A stretch of 64,000 nt of DNA, from NCBI RefSeq assembly GCF_016735615.1, contig NZ_JAERSF010000002.1:372001-436000 (forward strand). Reading direction: 5' to 3'. The translations under genes were made by a program, and so were the position numbers. Each line of letters begins with the position of its first letter. Position 1 is the stretch's first letter. Source of the stretch: Flavobacterium tagetis. Lineage in GTDB: Bacteria > Bacteroidota > Bacteroidia > Flavobacteriales > Flavobacteriaceae. This document shows positions 1 to 8,865 of the stretch, one piece after another. The notes beneath the pieces are model-generated. The model saw nothing but the letters and a program-made list of their open reading frames with translations, was not told the DNA's origin and searched no databases.

Positions 1-1474
1 TTACTTGGGCAATTCTTCTGTAATTATAACTTTCTTTTAGTTTTAAAGTATTTCTTCTAGGATCTGAAATAATTTCTAATGATTGTGTTGGCATATAATC
101 TTTATTTGTTGCTCCTGTTATGTTTTGCCAAGCATCAGAGGTTCGATTCCCTTGTAATTGGAGCTGCCATTGATATGAAATGTAATATTGATGTGGCGTA
201 ACAATATTTGGGTCAAAAATTATAGATGAGCTGTTCAAGGATTCTGGAGATTCAATTTGAGTCGGAGATGATATTTTTAAAGTTTGATCGCAGCATATAG
301 TATTATTGTATCTAATTGTTCTAACTAATATTTTTAATTCGTTGCTTCCTTTTTTTATGTTCTGATATACCGCAATTCGTCTTATTAAATAATAGTTGTC
401 TTCATTAATTTCAAGATCATTCGGTATGAAATTATTTAATGTTGGAGAGTTTTCGTTTTCTAAAGTTTTCCAATCTATAAGATTAGTTTTTGTATATTCC
501 CATTCGTATCTGTCAACATCAACAACGTTGTCTCCTCTTTGTTCAGTATGGTTGGGATTTTGCAAAAGCGCTAAGTTTATTTTCGGACTAGATCCGCTTA
601 CAATTTTTGGATTTGAAGTTATTATTTCTGCAAAACCATTTGAATCAAATGGCCCGTCAATTGAAATTGTGTTTTCTGACATTGGTGATTTGATTACAGT
701 GATACTTATTGTATTACTTGTATTTGGGTATTGATTACCGTAAACATATCCTAAACTTCTTTTTACGGTAAAACTGCCAAGTGCAGTTGTATAATCTAAA
801 GTTAAACTCTGATTGGTGTTATCTAAATTTGTAATGGCAGGTGGACGGGGAGTGCCATTTGTTTCCCATTTAGTGTTAATGCCGTAAGGTTCTCGTGCAT
901 ACGGATTTAAAAATTGAGAACCAGTTATAGGTTGTGGTCTTTCACCTAATCGAACAGTTTGATTGCAGCATAATGTATTAACAATTTTTGTTGGATTTGG
1001 AGCATCGGCAGGAGGGTTTAGAGTGGTTCCTTCGCTCAATGTTGGGTTTTTAATTACGGCTAAATTCGAACTTCTGTAAGATGTGCCTGCAGATGTTTTA
1101 TATTCAGCAAAAATAAATCCGCCGGAAGTTAGGAAATCACTCCAATATAAATTTATAATAATACTTGCGACTGCAGTTCTTCCACTGCCAAAATATAGAT
1201 TACCGCCATTTCCACCAGCTGCAACATTCGCGTTTGTTGTGCTTAAATTTGAGTAATAAACTGTTATTGTTCCTTGATCATTAACGGCAACATTGCTCGG
1301 AATTTCGACTTTAATATTTAGTGAGACAGTCGAAGTTGGTACAGAAGCTAGATTGATTGGTCCAGAGTTTACATTGGTGTTGTTTACCGCTGTGGGTGTT
1401 AAGGTAACGGTTTGTGCAAACATTAATGCATTAAGCATTAATGTTGCAATGAGGAATAAGTAATTTTTTTTCAT
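1..1474 (-). CDS. Secreted repeat-containing surface protein, 3' end outside window
   Basis: The reading frame is open from an ATG at 1474 to the window edge (491 codons, no stop), so the C-terminus is missing. The N-terminus is a Sec signal peptide ending in ALMFAQ. Two segments share a motif beginning with a double cysteine (LCCNQT and ICCDQT), each followed by a beta-rich stretch. The last visible part has the YQWQ ... W.NITGA ... DYMP ... YNYRRIA pattern typical of repeat modules in large Bacteroidetes surface proteins exported by the type IX system. A T9SS sorting domain would be expected in the missing part; that is inference. No specific function is recognised. It is separated from the TerC gene by a terminator. 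Confidence 0.7.
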   Translation of the reverse strand, partial: MKKNYLFLIATLMLNALMFAQTVTLTPTAVNNTNVNSGPINLASVPTSTVSLNIKVEIPSNVAVNDQGTITVYYSNLSTTNANVAAGGNGGNLYFGSGRTAVASIIINLYWSDFLTSGGFIFAEYKTSAGTSYRSSNLAVIKNPTLSEGTTLNPPADAPNPTKIVNTLCCNQTVRLGERPQPITGSQFLNPYAREPYGINTKWETNGTPRPPAITNLDNTNQSLTLDYTTALGSFTVKRSLGYVYGNQYPNTSNTISITVIKSPMSENTISIDGPFDSNGFAEIITSNPKIVSGSSPKINLALLQNPNHTEQRGDNVVDVDRYEWEYTKTNLIDWKTLENENSPTLNNFIPNDLEINEDNYYLIRRIAVYQNIKKGSNELKILVRTIRYNNTICCDQTLKISSPTQIESPESLNSSSIIFDPNIVTPHQYYISYQWQLQLQGNRTSDAWQNITGATNKDYMPTQSLEIISDPRRNTLKLKESYNYRRIAQV

Positions 1475-1582
1475 GACAAAAATTTAAATTAAAAGCCTAA
1501 ATTGAATATTTATATGTAATTTCTGTAATTTTTAATGTTAAATTATAAGAAAAGTAATAAAATAAATAAAAGATTCATAATA

Positions 1583-1613
1583 AAAAAAGGAAATCTTACG
1601 ATTTCCTTTTTTT
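1583..1613 (-). terminator. Rho-independent terminator after the TerC gene
   Basis: A 7-bp stem (1590-1596 with 1601-1607) with a TTAC loop is extended by an A run on one side and a T run on the other. It lies just after the TerC stop codon on the minus strand. Confidence 0.75.
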
Positions 1614-1636
1614 ATTAATATAAGTTTTGTAACTAA

Positions 1637-2608
1637 TTATTCTTCGCTTGACGAATCATTTAAAACCTTTTCAGGCCCGAACTTTAGAGAAACCAAAATT
1701 CCCACTAGAAGAGATAAAGCAATAAATCCTAAAGAAGCCCATTCTGGGACGTGGAAGAAATCGTGTAAAAGCATTTTTAATCCAACGAAAGCTAAAATAG
1801 CAACTAAGCTGTATTCTAAATAACTGAATTTTGCCAGCATATTTGCTAAGAAGAAATACATAGAACGTAATCCTAGAATTGCGAAAATATTAGAACTGAA
1901 TACTAAAAACGGATCTTTAGTAATAGCAAGAATTGCAGGAACACTATCTACAGCAAATAAAACGTCCATAACTTCAATAACGATTAAAGCTACAAATAAT
2001 GGGGTAGCCGCTTTTTTTGCAGTTTTGGTTGTAATGAAAAATCTCTCTCCATCAGTTTCTGATGTAATCGGCATAATTTTACCTAAAGCTTTATAGATAA
2101 AAGAATCTTTTGGGTGAAAATCTTCTTCTTCTCCAGAAAAAAGCATTTTTATAGCAGTAAATATTAAGAAAACTCCAAATACATAAGTTGTCCAAGCAAA
2201 TTTATTGATCAACATTACTCCGAAGAAAATCATCAATCCGCGGAAAACAATAGCGCCTAAGATTCCCCAGAATAAAACACGGTGCTGATACTTTTGCGGA
2301 ATTTTAAACGAAGCAAAAATAATAGCAATAACAAAGATGTTATCTACGCTTAGCGAAAGTTCGATCAAATAACCAGTAATAAACTTCATTGAAGCAACAG
2401 CCGGTTTCAAATTGTCTGGATTGTCAATATAGTCTGTGGTGTACAGCCAATAAATTACTCCTGAAAAAAGGAATGATAAAGTAACCCAAACCAAAGTCCA
2501 TTTGCTGGCTTCTTTAGTACTAATGATGTGGGGTGTTTTGTTGAAGACACCTAAGTCTAAAGCAAGAATAAAAACTACAGCAAGTAAAAAGAGTGACCAG
2601 ACTATCAT
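1637..2608 (-). CDS. TerC/Alx family integral membrane protein
   Basis: A 323-residue polytopic inner-membrane protein with the TerC-family layout. A hydrophobic N-terminus (LALDLGVFNK) is followed by the conserved acidic segment ELSLSVDNIFVIAIIF near residue 85 and a second one, MDVLFAVDSVPAILAIT, near residue 215. These intramembrane aspartates are characteristic of the family. Members are linked to tellurite resistance and, for the Alx/MntX branch, to manganese export and metal homeostasis. The metal cannot be read from sequence. The gene is monocistronic between two terminators. Confidence 0.88.
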   Translation of the reverse strand: MIVWSLFLLAVVFILALDLGVFNKTPHIISTKEASKWTLVWVTLSFLFSGVIYWLYTTDYIDNPDNLKPAVASMKFITGYLIELSLSVDNIFVIAIIFASFKIPQKYQHRVLFWGILGAIVFRGLMIFFGVMLINKFAWTTYVFGVFLIFTAIKMLFSGEEEDFHPKDSFIYKALGKIMPITSETDGERFFITTKTAKKAATPLFVALIVIEVMDVLFAVDSVPAILAITKDPFLVFSSNIFAILGLRSMYFFLANMLAKFSYLEYSLVAILAFVGLKMLLHDFFHVPEWASLGFIALSLLVGILVSLKFGPEKVLNDSSSEE

Positions 2609-2630
2609 AATGAATTTTTTTAATGATTTA

Positions 2631-2638
2631 CAAAGATA
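2631..2638 (-). promoter_or_regulatory. Promoter -7 element of the TerC gene
   Basis: TATCTTTG on the minus strand matches the Bacteroidetes TAnnTTTG box, 22 bases before the ATG at 2608. No clear TTG box lies at the usual upstream distance, so the call is partial. Confidence 0.45.
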
Positions 2639-2786
2639 AGTTTTGAAGTTTAACTTAAAAATTAAATTTAATCCTAAAATTAAGTAATATTTGTTATTTG
2701 TAAAGTGTTAAGTATTATAAAGTTATAGGTTTTTTTTCTTGTGTAAATGCGATAAGTTTTTAAAACCTATCGGGCTTAATGCATAA

Positions 2787-2818
2787 AAAAAGTGCCAACA
2801 ATGACGATGGCACTTTTT
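2787..2818 (-). terminator. Terminator of the type II glutamine synthetase gene
   Basis: An 11-bp perfect stem (2787-2797 with 2808-2818, core AGTGCCA/TGGCACT) with a 10-base loop and flanking A/T runs, 24 bases after the stop codon. Confidence 0.85.
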
Positions 2819-2841
2819 AAGAATATAACTTAAGCTTTGAA

Positions 2842-3858
2842 TTATATTGCTGAGTTAACAGTTTTGATAATTCTAGCAGCAATTTTGTAAGGGTCTCCGT
2901 TTGAAGCTGGTCTTCTGTCTTCTAACCAACCTTTCCAACCTTTTTGAACAGTCATTAAAGGAATTCTGATAGAACATCCTCTGTCTGAAACTCCATAAGA
3001 GAAATCGTTGATAGAAGCAGTTTCGTGTTTACCAGTTAAACGCTGATCGTTGTAAGCTCCGTAAACCGCAATGTGCTCTTTTGTAACAGGACGGAAAGCC
3101 TCACAGATTTTCTCGTAAGTTTCTTGAGAACCACATGTTCTAAGAACTGTGTTAGAGAAGTTAGCGTGCATACCAGAACCGTTCCAGTCAGTATCTCCTA
3201 GAGGTTTTGGGTGGTATTCGATATAGTAACCATATTTCTCAGTTAAACGGTCTAATAGGTAACGAGCAACCCAAATTTCGTCTCCAGCTTTTTTAGCTCC
3301 TTTAGCAAATAATTGGAATTCCCATTGTCCGCAAGCAACCTCTTGGTTGATTCCTTCAAAGTTGATTCCAGCAGCGATACATAAGTCAGCATGCTCTTCA
3401 ACTAATTTTCTACCGTGTGTGTTTTTTCCACCTACTGAACAGTAGTACATCCCTTGTGGAGCAGGGTATCCTCCAACTGGGAAACCAAGTGGAAGTTGTG
3501 TTTTAGTATCCATGATGAAATACTCTTGTTCGAATCCAAACCAAAAATCATCATTATCATCATCAATTGTAGCTCTACCGTTAGAAGGGTGTGGTGTTCC
3601 GTCAGCGTACATAACTTCGCACATTACTAACCATCCGTTGATACGAGTTGGATCTGGATAGATTGCAACTGGAACTAATAAACAGTCAGAAGATCCACCT
3701 TCAGCTTGTCTTGTTGATGAACCATCAAATGACCAATTTCCAAGTTCCTCTAATGTTCCTTTGAAGTTTTCGTGCTCTTCAACTTTAGTTTTACTTCTAA
3801 GATTTTGAGTTGGTTCATATCCATCTAACCAAATGTACTCTAACTTAATTTTAGCCAT
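2842..3858 (-). CDS. glnII: Glutamine synthetase, type II (eukaryote-like)
   Basis: ATP-dependent synthesis of glutamine from glutamate and ammonium in the cytoplasm. The protein is 338 residues, the compact size of GSII. The beta-grasp domain holds WSFDGSST (residues 42-49). The catalytic domain has the metal-binding FGFEQEYF (108-114, Glu110 and Glu112), GQWEFQ (177-182) and NGSGMHANFS (226-235). I chose ATG 3858. The frame extends upstream to 3900, but those codons overlap the promoter's -7 box and do not resemble the family N-terminus. It is divergent from a type III synthetase gene at 4288, so nitrogen control of the pair is likely shared. glnII is the usual name for this type. Confidence 0.92.
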   Translation of the reverse strand: MAKIKLEYIWLDGYEPTQNLRSKTKVEEHENFKGTLEELGNWSFDGSSTRQAEGGSSDCLLVPVAIYPDPTRINGWLVMCEVMYADGTPHPSNGRATIDDDNDDFWFGFEQEYFIMDTKTQLPLGFPVGGYPAPQGMYYCSVGGKNTHGRKLVEEHADLCIAAGINFEGINQEVACGQWEFQLFAKGAKKAGDEIWVARYLLDRLTEKYGYYIEYHPKPLGDTDWNGSGMHANFSNTVLRTCGSQETYEKICEAFRPVTKEHIAVYGAYNDQRLTGKHETASINDFSYGVSDRGCSIRIPLMTVQKGWKGWLEDRRPASNGDPYKIAARIIKTVNSAI

Positions 3859-4287
3859 AATAATATAAATTAATTTTTTTGTTTTTTTTCGTTGGGTCAA
3901 ATATAGATTTATTTTTTCAGTCCCAAAAATTAGGGGGCTATTTTGTTTTATGAACTATAATTTTTTGGATAAGCATAATTTTGATAGGGGTATATTTCAA
4001 AAAAAGCAATTTTGGTAACCTTAAAAAAACAAATTCGTAATAATTACGGCACATTTTTGAATTTCTGAGTTAAGGAATTATGAAAAAATGTTTATTTAAT
4101 CAATATTACCGCACAGTTTTGTTATATTTCTGTGATTTGAATTCATTATTCTTCGAAAAAAGCATTTTATGTTGAGAAATTCTATTTCAAAAATCTAAAA
4201 TTTATATTCCAAATAGGTTTTTTAATTGTTTATATTTGCTGATCATTTTTTAATGAAAATTATTACGAATTTAAAATATATATAACC
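3859..4287. other. Divergent glutamine synthetase control region with 15-bp inverted repeat
   Basis: 429 AT-rich bases without a gene, between the starts of the two synthetase genes. A perfect 15-bp inverted repeat occupies 4031-4045 and 4258-4272 (AAATTCGTAATAATT and its complement). The second arm lies 15 bases before the GSIII start codon. A TATATTTG -7 box at 4231-4238 fits a GSIII promoter, though no TTG box is properly spaced. Two similar words, AATTACGGCACA (from 4043) and TATTACCGCACA (from 4103), may be further sites. Confidence 0.5.
3898..3927 (-). promoter_or_regulatory. Promoter of the type II glutamine synthetase gene
   Basis: On the minus strand TTTG (3927-3924), an 18-base spacer and TATATTTG (3905-3898) match the Bacteroidetes consensus in both boxes. 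Transcription would start near 3891, giving a leader of about 30 bases to the ATG at 3858. This supports that start codon. Confidence 0.7.
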
Positions 4288-6477
4288 ATGTCAACATTAC
4301 GTTTCCAAGCTTTACAAGAAGCTTCTAACAGAAAGCCGGTGCACTTTGAAGAAATTGGCCGAAAATCAAATCTTTTTGGTTCAAATGTGTTTAATGAAAA
4401 AGCAATGAAGCAATATTTAACTTCGGATGCTTTTAGAGGAGTAAGAGATGCTATTCAGCACGGTACTAAAATAGACAGAAAGTTAGCCGATTATATTGCG
4501 ATGGGAATGAAAGAATGGGCTTTGGCAAAAGGTGTGACACATTATACGCATTGGTTTCAGCCTCTTACAGGAACAACGGCAGAGAAACATGATGCTTTTT
4601 TTGAAACTTCTTATGACGGAAGCGACCCAGTTGAAAAATTTGGCGGGGCACAATTAGTTCAGCAAGAGCCAGATGCATCTAGTTTCCCAAACGGCGGAAT
4701 CAGAAATACTTTTGAGGCAAGAGGTTATACAGCTTGGGATCCGACTTCTCCAGCTTTTATATATGGTACAACTTTATGTATCCCGACAGTATTTATTGCT
4801 TATACTGGTGAAGCTTTAGATAACAAGATTCCGTTATTAAGAGCATTATCTGCAATTGACGAAGCGGCTACAGAAGTTTGTAAATATTTTGACAAAAACG
4901 TAAAAAAAGTAACAGCAACTTTAGGATGGGAGCAAGAATATTTCTTGATTGATAAAGCTTTGGCAAATTCTCGTCCAGACTTAATGATGACAGGAAGAAC
5001 ATTATTAGGGCATACTTCTGCAAAAGGACAGCAGTTAGACGATCACTATTTCGGATCTATCCCAACTCGCGCTCTTACTTATATGAGAGATTTGGAGCAG
5101 GAATGTATGTTATTAGGGATTCCGGTAAAAACGCGTCACAACGAGGTAGCGCCAAATCAGTTTGAGTTAGCTCCGATTTTTGAGGAAACGAATCTTGCTG
5201 TAGATCATAATTCTTTATTGATGGACGTTATGCAGAGAGTGGCAGAGCGTCATGACTTTAAAGTATTATTTCATGAAAAACCATTTAAAGGAGTAAACGG
5301 TTCGGGAAAACACAATAACTGGTCATTGGCAACAGATACAGGAGTTAACTTATTGAGTCCGAGTAAAACGCCAATGAGCAATTTACAGTTTTTGACTTTC
5401 TTTATTAATACAATAAAAGCAGTAAACGATAACGAAACTTTGTTAAGAGCTTCTATCGCAACTGCAAGTAACGATCATAGGTTAGGAGCAAACGAAGCGC
5501 CACCAGCAATTATGTCTGTATTTATTGGAGCGCAATTAAGTAAAGTTTTATCTGAATTAGAAAGCGTAACAACAGGAAAACTTTCACCAGAAGAAAAAAC
5601 AGACTTGAAATTAAATGTTGTTGGTAAAATTCCAGATGTATTATTAGATAATACAGATCGTAACAGAACTTCGCCTTTTGCTTTTACAGGAAATAAATTT
5701 GAGTTTAGAGCAGTTGGTTCAAATTCAAACTGTTCAAACGCAATGACGACTTTAAATGCGATTGTGGCAAAACAGTTAATTGACTTTAAAAATGAAGTAG
5801 AGAACTTGATTGAAAATAAAGACATGAAAAAAGACGATGCGATCTTTAATGTCTTAAGAGAATACATCAAACAATCTAAAAAAATCCTTTTTGAAGGAGA
5901 CGGTTATAGCGAAGCTTGGGAAAAAGAAGCAGCAAAAAGAGGTTTAAGTAATTTTAAAACAACTCCAGAAGCTATTAAGGCTAAGGTTTCTAAGCAAGCG
6001 TTAGATTTATTTGAGCAATTAGGAATCTTTAATCATGTTGAAGCTGAGGCGCGTTATGAAATCGAGTTGGAAGAATACACTAAAAAAATCCAAATCGAAG
6101 GACGAGTTTTAGGTGATATTGCGAGAAACCATGTAATTCCTACGGCAATTCGTTACCAAAATACCTTAATTGATAATGTAAAAGGATTAAAAGAAATCTT
6201 TGCAAAAGAGTTTGAAGCTTTAGCTAAAGAACAAATTGTTTTAATTAAAGAGATTTCAGGTCATATTGAAGGAATCAATTCTAAAGTGTTGGCCATGACA
6301 AACGAAAGAAAGAAAGCTAATCAATTGACAGATGCTCAAAAAATGGCAGAAGCATATTGCAATAATGTAAAACCCTATTTTGATGAAATTCGTAATCACT
6401 GCGATAAATTAGAATTACTAGTCGATGACGAAAGCTGGACATTGACCAAATACAGAGAATTATTGTTTACCAAGTAA
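4288..6477 (+). CDS. glnN: Glutamine synthetase, type III
   Basis: A 729-residue GSIII, the large dodecameric form common in Bacteroidetes. The type-specific N-terminal region (about 1-200) precedes the catalytic core with ATLGWEQEYFLID (210-222, metal-binding Glu pair), EVAPNQFELAP (286-296) and NGSGKHNNWS (337-346). A long helical C-terminal extension (about 500-729) is also typical of the type. Reaction: glutamate + NH3 + ATP to glutamine. It is divergent from a type II synthetase gene and has its own terminator. The two enzymes may serve different nitrogen conditions; that is inference. Confidence 0.93.
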   Translation: MSTLRFQALQEASNRKPVHFEEIGRKSNLFGSNVFNEKAMKQYLTSDAFRGVRDAIQHGTKIDRKLADYIAMGMKEWALAKGVTHYTHWFQPLTGTTAEKHDAFFETSYDGSDPVEKFGGAQLVQQEPDASSFPNGGIRNTFEARGYTAWDPTSPAFIYGTTLCIPTVFIAYTGEALDNKIPLLRALSAIDEAATEVCKYFDKNVKKVTATLGWEQEYFLIDKALANSRPDLMMTGRTLLGHTSAKGQQLDDHYFGSIPTRALTYMRDLEQECMLLGIPVKTRHNEVAPNQFELAPIFEETNLAVDHNSLLMDVMQRVAERHDFKVLFHEKPFKGVNGSGKHNNWSLATDTGVNLLSPSKTPMSNLQFLTFFINTIKAVNDNETLLRASIATASNDHRLGANEAPPAIMSVFIGAQLSKVLSELESVTTGKLSPEEKTDLKLNVVGKIPDVLLDNTDRNRTSPFAFTGNKFEFRAVGSNSNCSNAMTTLNAIVAKQLIDFKNEVENLIENKDMKKDDAIFNVLREYIKQSKKILFEGDGYSEAWEKEAAKRGLSNFKTTPEAIKAKVSKQALDLFEQLGIFNHVEAEARYEIELEEYTKKIQIEGRVLGDIARNHVIPTAIRYQNTLIDNVKGLKEIFAKEFEALAKEQIVLIKEISGHIEGINSKVLAMTNERKKANQLTDAQKMAEAYCNNVKPYFDEIRNHCDKLELLVDDESWTLTKYRELLFTK

Positions 6478-6497
6478 TACTAATATAACAATTTGTT

Positions 6498-6529
6498 AAA
6501 GCCTGTCTCAAAAAGACAGGCTTTTTTTT
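6498..6529 (+). terminator. Terminator of the type III glutamine synthetase gene
   Basis: A perfect 11-bp stem (6498-6508 with 6514-6524, core GCCTGTCT/AGACAGGC), loop CAAAA, then a run of eight T. Confidence 0.92.
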
Positions 6530-6717
6530 GAGATTATATTAAAAAATTGGATTAGGTAGAGGTTTTTTGCTGCTGATATAGGCTTAAATGTAAATAAATT
6601 GTAATTAGTCTCTTTTTTCTTATGAAAATTTTTGAAGATTTTGGCAGTTCATCGAGATAGTTTTACAGTTTATCGAAAAGAGGTTAATATCTTGTAAAAT
6701 AGGTATTTGTACTTGAA

Positions 6718-6746
6718 TTTGTTTTCAATAAAGTTTTCTAATTTTG
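6718..6746 (+). promoter_or_regulatory. Probable promoter of the curli locus
   Basis: TTTG (6718-6721), a 17-base spacer and TAATTTTG (6739-6746) fit the Bacteroidetes consensus. It lies about 135 bases before the first curli ATG, so the transcript would have a long leader. The remainder of the 6530-6882 gap shows no gene. Confidence 0.5.
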
Positions 6747-6882
6747 ATCTCGAAGTTGAGAAAATAAATTTAGATTTTGTTTTTAGCAACTTGTTTTAAA
6801 GCCCACCTTTTTCCCAATTCTGAAACCTGCATATTGTACCTACATAATAATTTGTATTAATAACCAATTAAATATATTTATT

Positions 6883-7500
6883 ATGAAAAAAGTAATTTTA
6901 AGCATCTCCGCGATGCTGTTTGTAGGTGTTGCCGTGGCACAAAACACTAGTAATGTTGACCAAACTGGTTTATTAAATGGAGCATTAGTTGTTCAAGTTG
7001 GATCAAATGATTCAGATGTTCACCAAGATGGTATTTTAAATTCTGCATCTGTTCTTCAAATAGGTGTTGATAACTCATCAACTATTGATCAATTAGGCGT
7101 TGCAAACTCTGCTTCAGTTACACAAATTGGATGGGGAAATACTTCTGATATTGACCAAGGACCACTTTTAGGAAATAGTGCTACAGTTTTTCAATTTGGA
7201 ATTGACAATAATGCTGATCTAACACAAATCGGATTCTTTAATAGTTCTACTGCAACTCAAGTTGGTTGGGGTAACGATGCTTCTGCTTATCAATTTGGCC
7301 TTGGCAACGAATCTGAAACTTATCAAGAAGGATTCTTCAATTCAGCTTCAACAATTCAAATTGGAATTGGAAACTATTCAAGTATCGATCAATATGGAGT
7401 TGCTAACTATGCTTTGACAGCACAATTAGGATGGGGAAATGTTAGTACTGTTACTCAAGCTGGTTTCTTAAATGGCAGCGTAGTGCTACAGGCAAACTAA
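6883..7500 (+). CDS. csgA: Curlin-repeat major amyloid subunit (CsgA-like)
   Basis: A 205-residue secreted protein. After a signal peptide ending GVAVAQ (1-20), almost the whole mature chain consists of about eight to nine repeats of roughly 22 residues of the form xxxxQxGxxNxAxxxQxGxxN, the curlin strand-loop-strand signature with regularly placed Gln and Asn. It is the first gene of a locus that also encodes CsgE, CsgF and CsgG homologues, which supports an extracellular amyloid fibre subunit. It has more repeats than the five of E. coli CsgA. A terminator-like hairpin separates it from the next gene, which could allow it to be made in excess. Which curlin gene is the true major subunit is inferred from order and repeat regularity. 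Confidence 0.88.
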   Translation: MKKVILSISAMLFVGVAVAQNTSNVDQTGLLNGALVVQVGSNDSDVHQDGILNSASVLQIGVDNSSTIDQLGVANSASVTQIGWGNTSDIDQGPLLGNSATVFQFGIDNNADLTQIGFFNSSTATQVGWGNDASAYQFGLGNESETYQEGFFNSASTIQIGIGNYSSIDQYGVANYALTAQLGWGNVSTVTQAGFLNGSVVLQAN

Positions 7501-7509
7501 AAAAACAAG

Positions 7510-7549
7510 AAAAGGAAGAACTAGATTTATCAGTTCTTCCTTTTTTTAT
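7510..7549 (+). terminator. Intercistronic hairpin between csgA- and csgB-like genes
   Basis: A perfect 13-bp stem (7510-7522 with 7532-7544, core GGAAGAACT/AGTTCTTCC), 9-base loop and a T run. It lies between the first and second curli genes, so it may act as a partial terminator or as a 3' stabiliser of the csgA message. Confidence 0.8.
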
Positions 7550-7562
7550 TATTTAAAAAATT

Positions 7563-8051
7563 ATGAAAAGTATTGTAATAATCATTTTATTTCTACTAAG
7601 TATAGAAAGTATGTTCTCGCAATCTATTGATGGGAATATGAATGATTATGCAATAGCTTTAAATGAATCCAACAATCGCAATCAAAACAAAAGCACAAAT
7701 CAATATATTATTAGTCATAATATAGTCAAAATCACCCAAATTGGCAACTTCAATCAGGCCAATTTCAATATTATCAGTAATTATGCCTATGTAACTGCAC
7801 AGCAAACTGGTAACAACAACTACATGAATGTCTACAAAAAATCAGACGAAATAAATCAATCCTATATACAGTCAGGTAATAACAATTATATAAGTGATGT
7901 TTCATCATACTCTCGCGGAGCCGAAGCAATGAAAGTCAATCAGGAAGGCAATAATTTAACGATTTTCAGTACGGGATCAAATTCAATATCAAAAGATATG
8001 ATCATTAATCAGTCTGGAAATTCTGGTACAATTTACGTATTCAATCGCTAA
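7563..8051 (+). CDS. csgB: Degenerate curlin-repeat protein (CsgB-like minor subunit)
   Basis: A 162-residue protein with a signal peptide ending SMFSQ and an Asn/Gln/Ser/Tyr-rich mature part. It contains imperfect curlin units such as ITQIGNFNQANFN, AQQTGNNNYMN and INQSGNSGT. The repeats are far less regular than in the preceding gene, as expected for a nucleator or minor subunit. The stop codon is 4 bases before the csgE-like start, so translation is probably coupled. The csgB name rests on position and composition and not on a diagnostic motif. Confidence 0.7.
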   Translation: MKSIVIIILFLLSIESMFSQSIDGNMNDYAIALNESNNRNQNKSTNQYIISHNIVKITQIGNFNQANFNIISNYAYVTAQQTGNNNYMNVYKKSDEINQSYIQSGNNNYISDVSSYSRGAEAMKVNQEGNNLTIFSTGSNSISKDMIINQSGNSGTIYVFNR

Positions 8052-8055
8052 GACC

Positions 8056-8793
8056 ATGAAAAAGTATTTAAACATAATTGTTGCATCTTTTTTTATCTTT
8101 TTTTCGGAAAACGGATTTTGCCAAGCGGAGTACAACAAAGAGGTAAAAGCGAAAATTGAGATCAAAGAAATAGAAAATTTATTGTTTATAACCGGAACTG
8201 CAGAAAATTTAAAATCAGAGTTTAAGAATATTTCATATAAACTAAGTGTATTCAAAAAAAACAAATCAAGTTCAAATAAATCAACCAATGCACAAAACGG
8301 TAGAGCAACATTAGAACCCATTCAAAAAATTGAATTGTCAAAAACGCAAGTCAATTATACCAAAGAAGATGAAGTGATCGTAATGTTATTGATTTATGAT
8401 GAAAAAGATGCCATAATTGGCAAAGACCGAGTTGTTTTTGGAGAAGAAACAGAATCTGACGCAGGAAAATCTCTTCCTGTTGACGGCATAGAAATGGTTG
8501 GAATTGTAACCAATGATACCAAAACGAAGCTTGGAAATGATTTTTATGACATGTTTTATGCCCAATATTCTAAACTGAAGATTCACACTACTAAAATTGT
8601 AACAGTTCAAGAAGAATTGTCTTTTGCACGAACAACAAAAATTTCAATATTGGTAGATAGTGATGTTATAGAGGAGTTTTATTCGCGTCCTGAAGAAGAT
8701 TTTTTAAAATACATGGCCGATTCTGCGGCTTCAAAATTGTTTAAGTATTTTAAAGATCAAGAAAAACAAAGCAAAATGATTACTCAATATTAA
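8056..8793 (+). CDS. csgE: Curli assembly protein CsgE with an extra N-terminal domain
   Basis: 245 residues, about twice the size of E. coli CsgE. Signal peptide 1-23. Residues about 145-235 align with CsgE: VTNDTKTKLGNDFYDMFY corresponds to the DHTVSSIGHDFYRAF region, followed by LSFARTTKISILVDSDVIEEF. CsgE is the periplasmic cap and specificity factor that delivers curlins to the CsgG pore. Residues about 40-130 form a separate beta-rich domain (YKLSVFKKNKSSSN ... KIELSKTQVNYTKEDEVIVM) whose spacing resembles the CsgC/CsgH amyloid-inhibitor fold. That resemblance is my reading and needs structure comparison. It sits between the csgB- and csgF-like genes. Confidence 0.85.
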   Translation: MKKYLNIIVASFFIFFSENGFCQAEYNKEVKAKIEIKEIENLLFITGTAENLKSEFKNISYKLSVFKKNKSSSNKSTNAQNGRATLEPIQKIELSKTQVNYTKEDEVIVMLLIYDEKDAIIGKDRVVFGEETESDAGKSLPVDGIEMVGIVTNDTKTKLGNDFYDMFYAQYSKLKIHTTKIVTVQEELSFARTTKISILVDSDVIEEFYSRPEEDFLKYMADSAASKLFKYFKDQEKQSKMITQY

Positions 8794-8865
8794 AATTGAG
8801 TATTGAGTATATTTTTTCGATACAGAGTTTACTATTATTTGATGTTTAAACTAAAAAGTGTCTAT

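Noticed and set aside
396..734. 112-residue open frame on the plus strand
   Set aside because: Antisense to the secreted protein gene that runs from 1474 to the window edge; no motif.
6940..7480. Tandem repeat or CRISPR-like array
   Set aside because: The periodicity of about 66 bases is explained by curlin repeats in a coding frame; the DNA copies are too divergent and there are no spacers.
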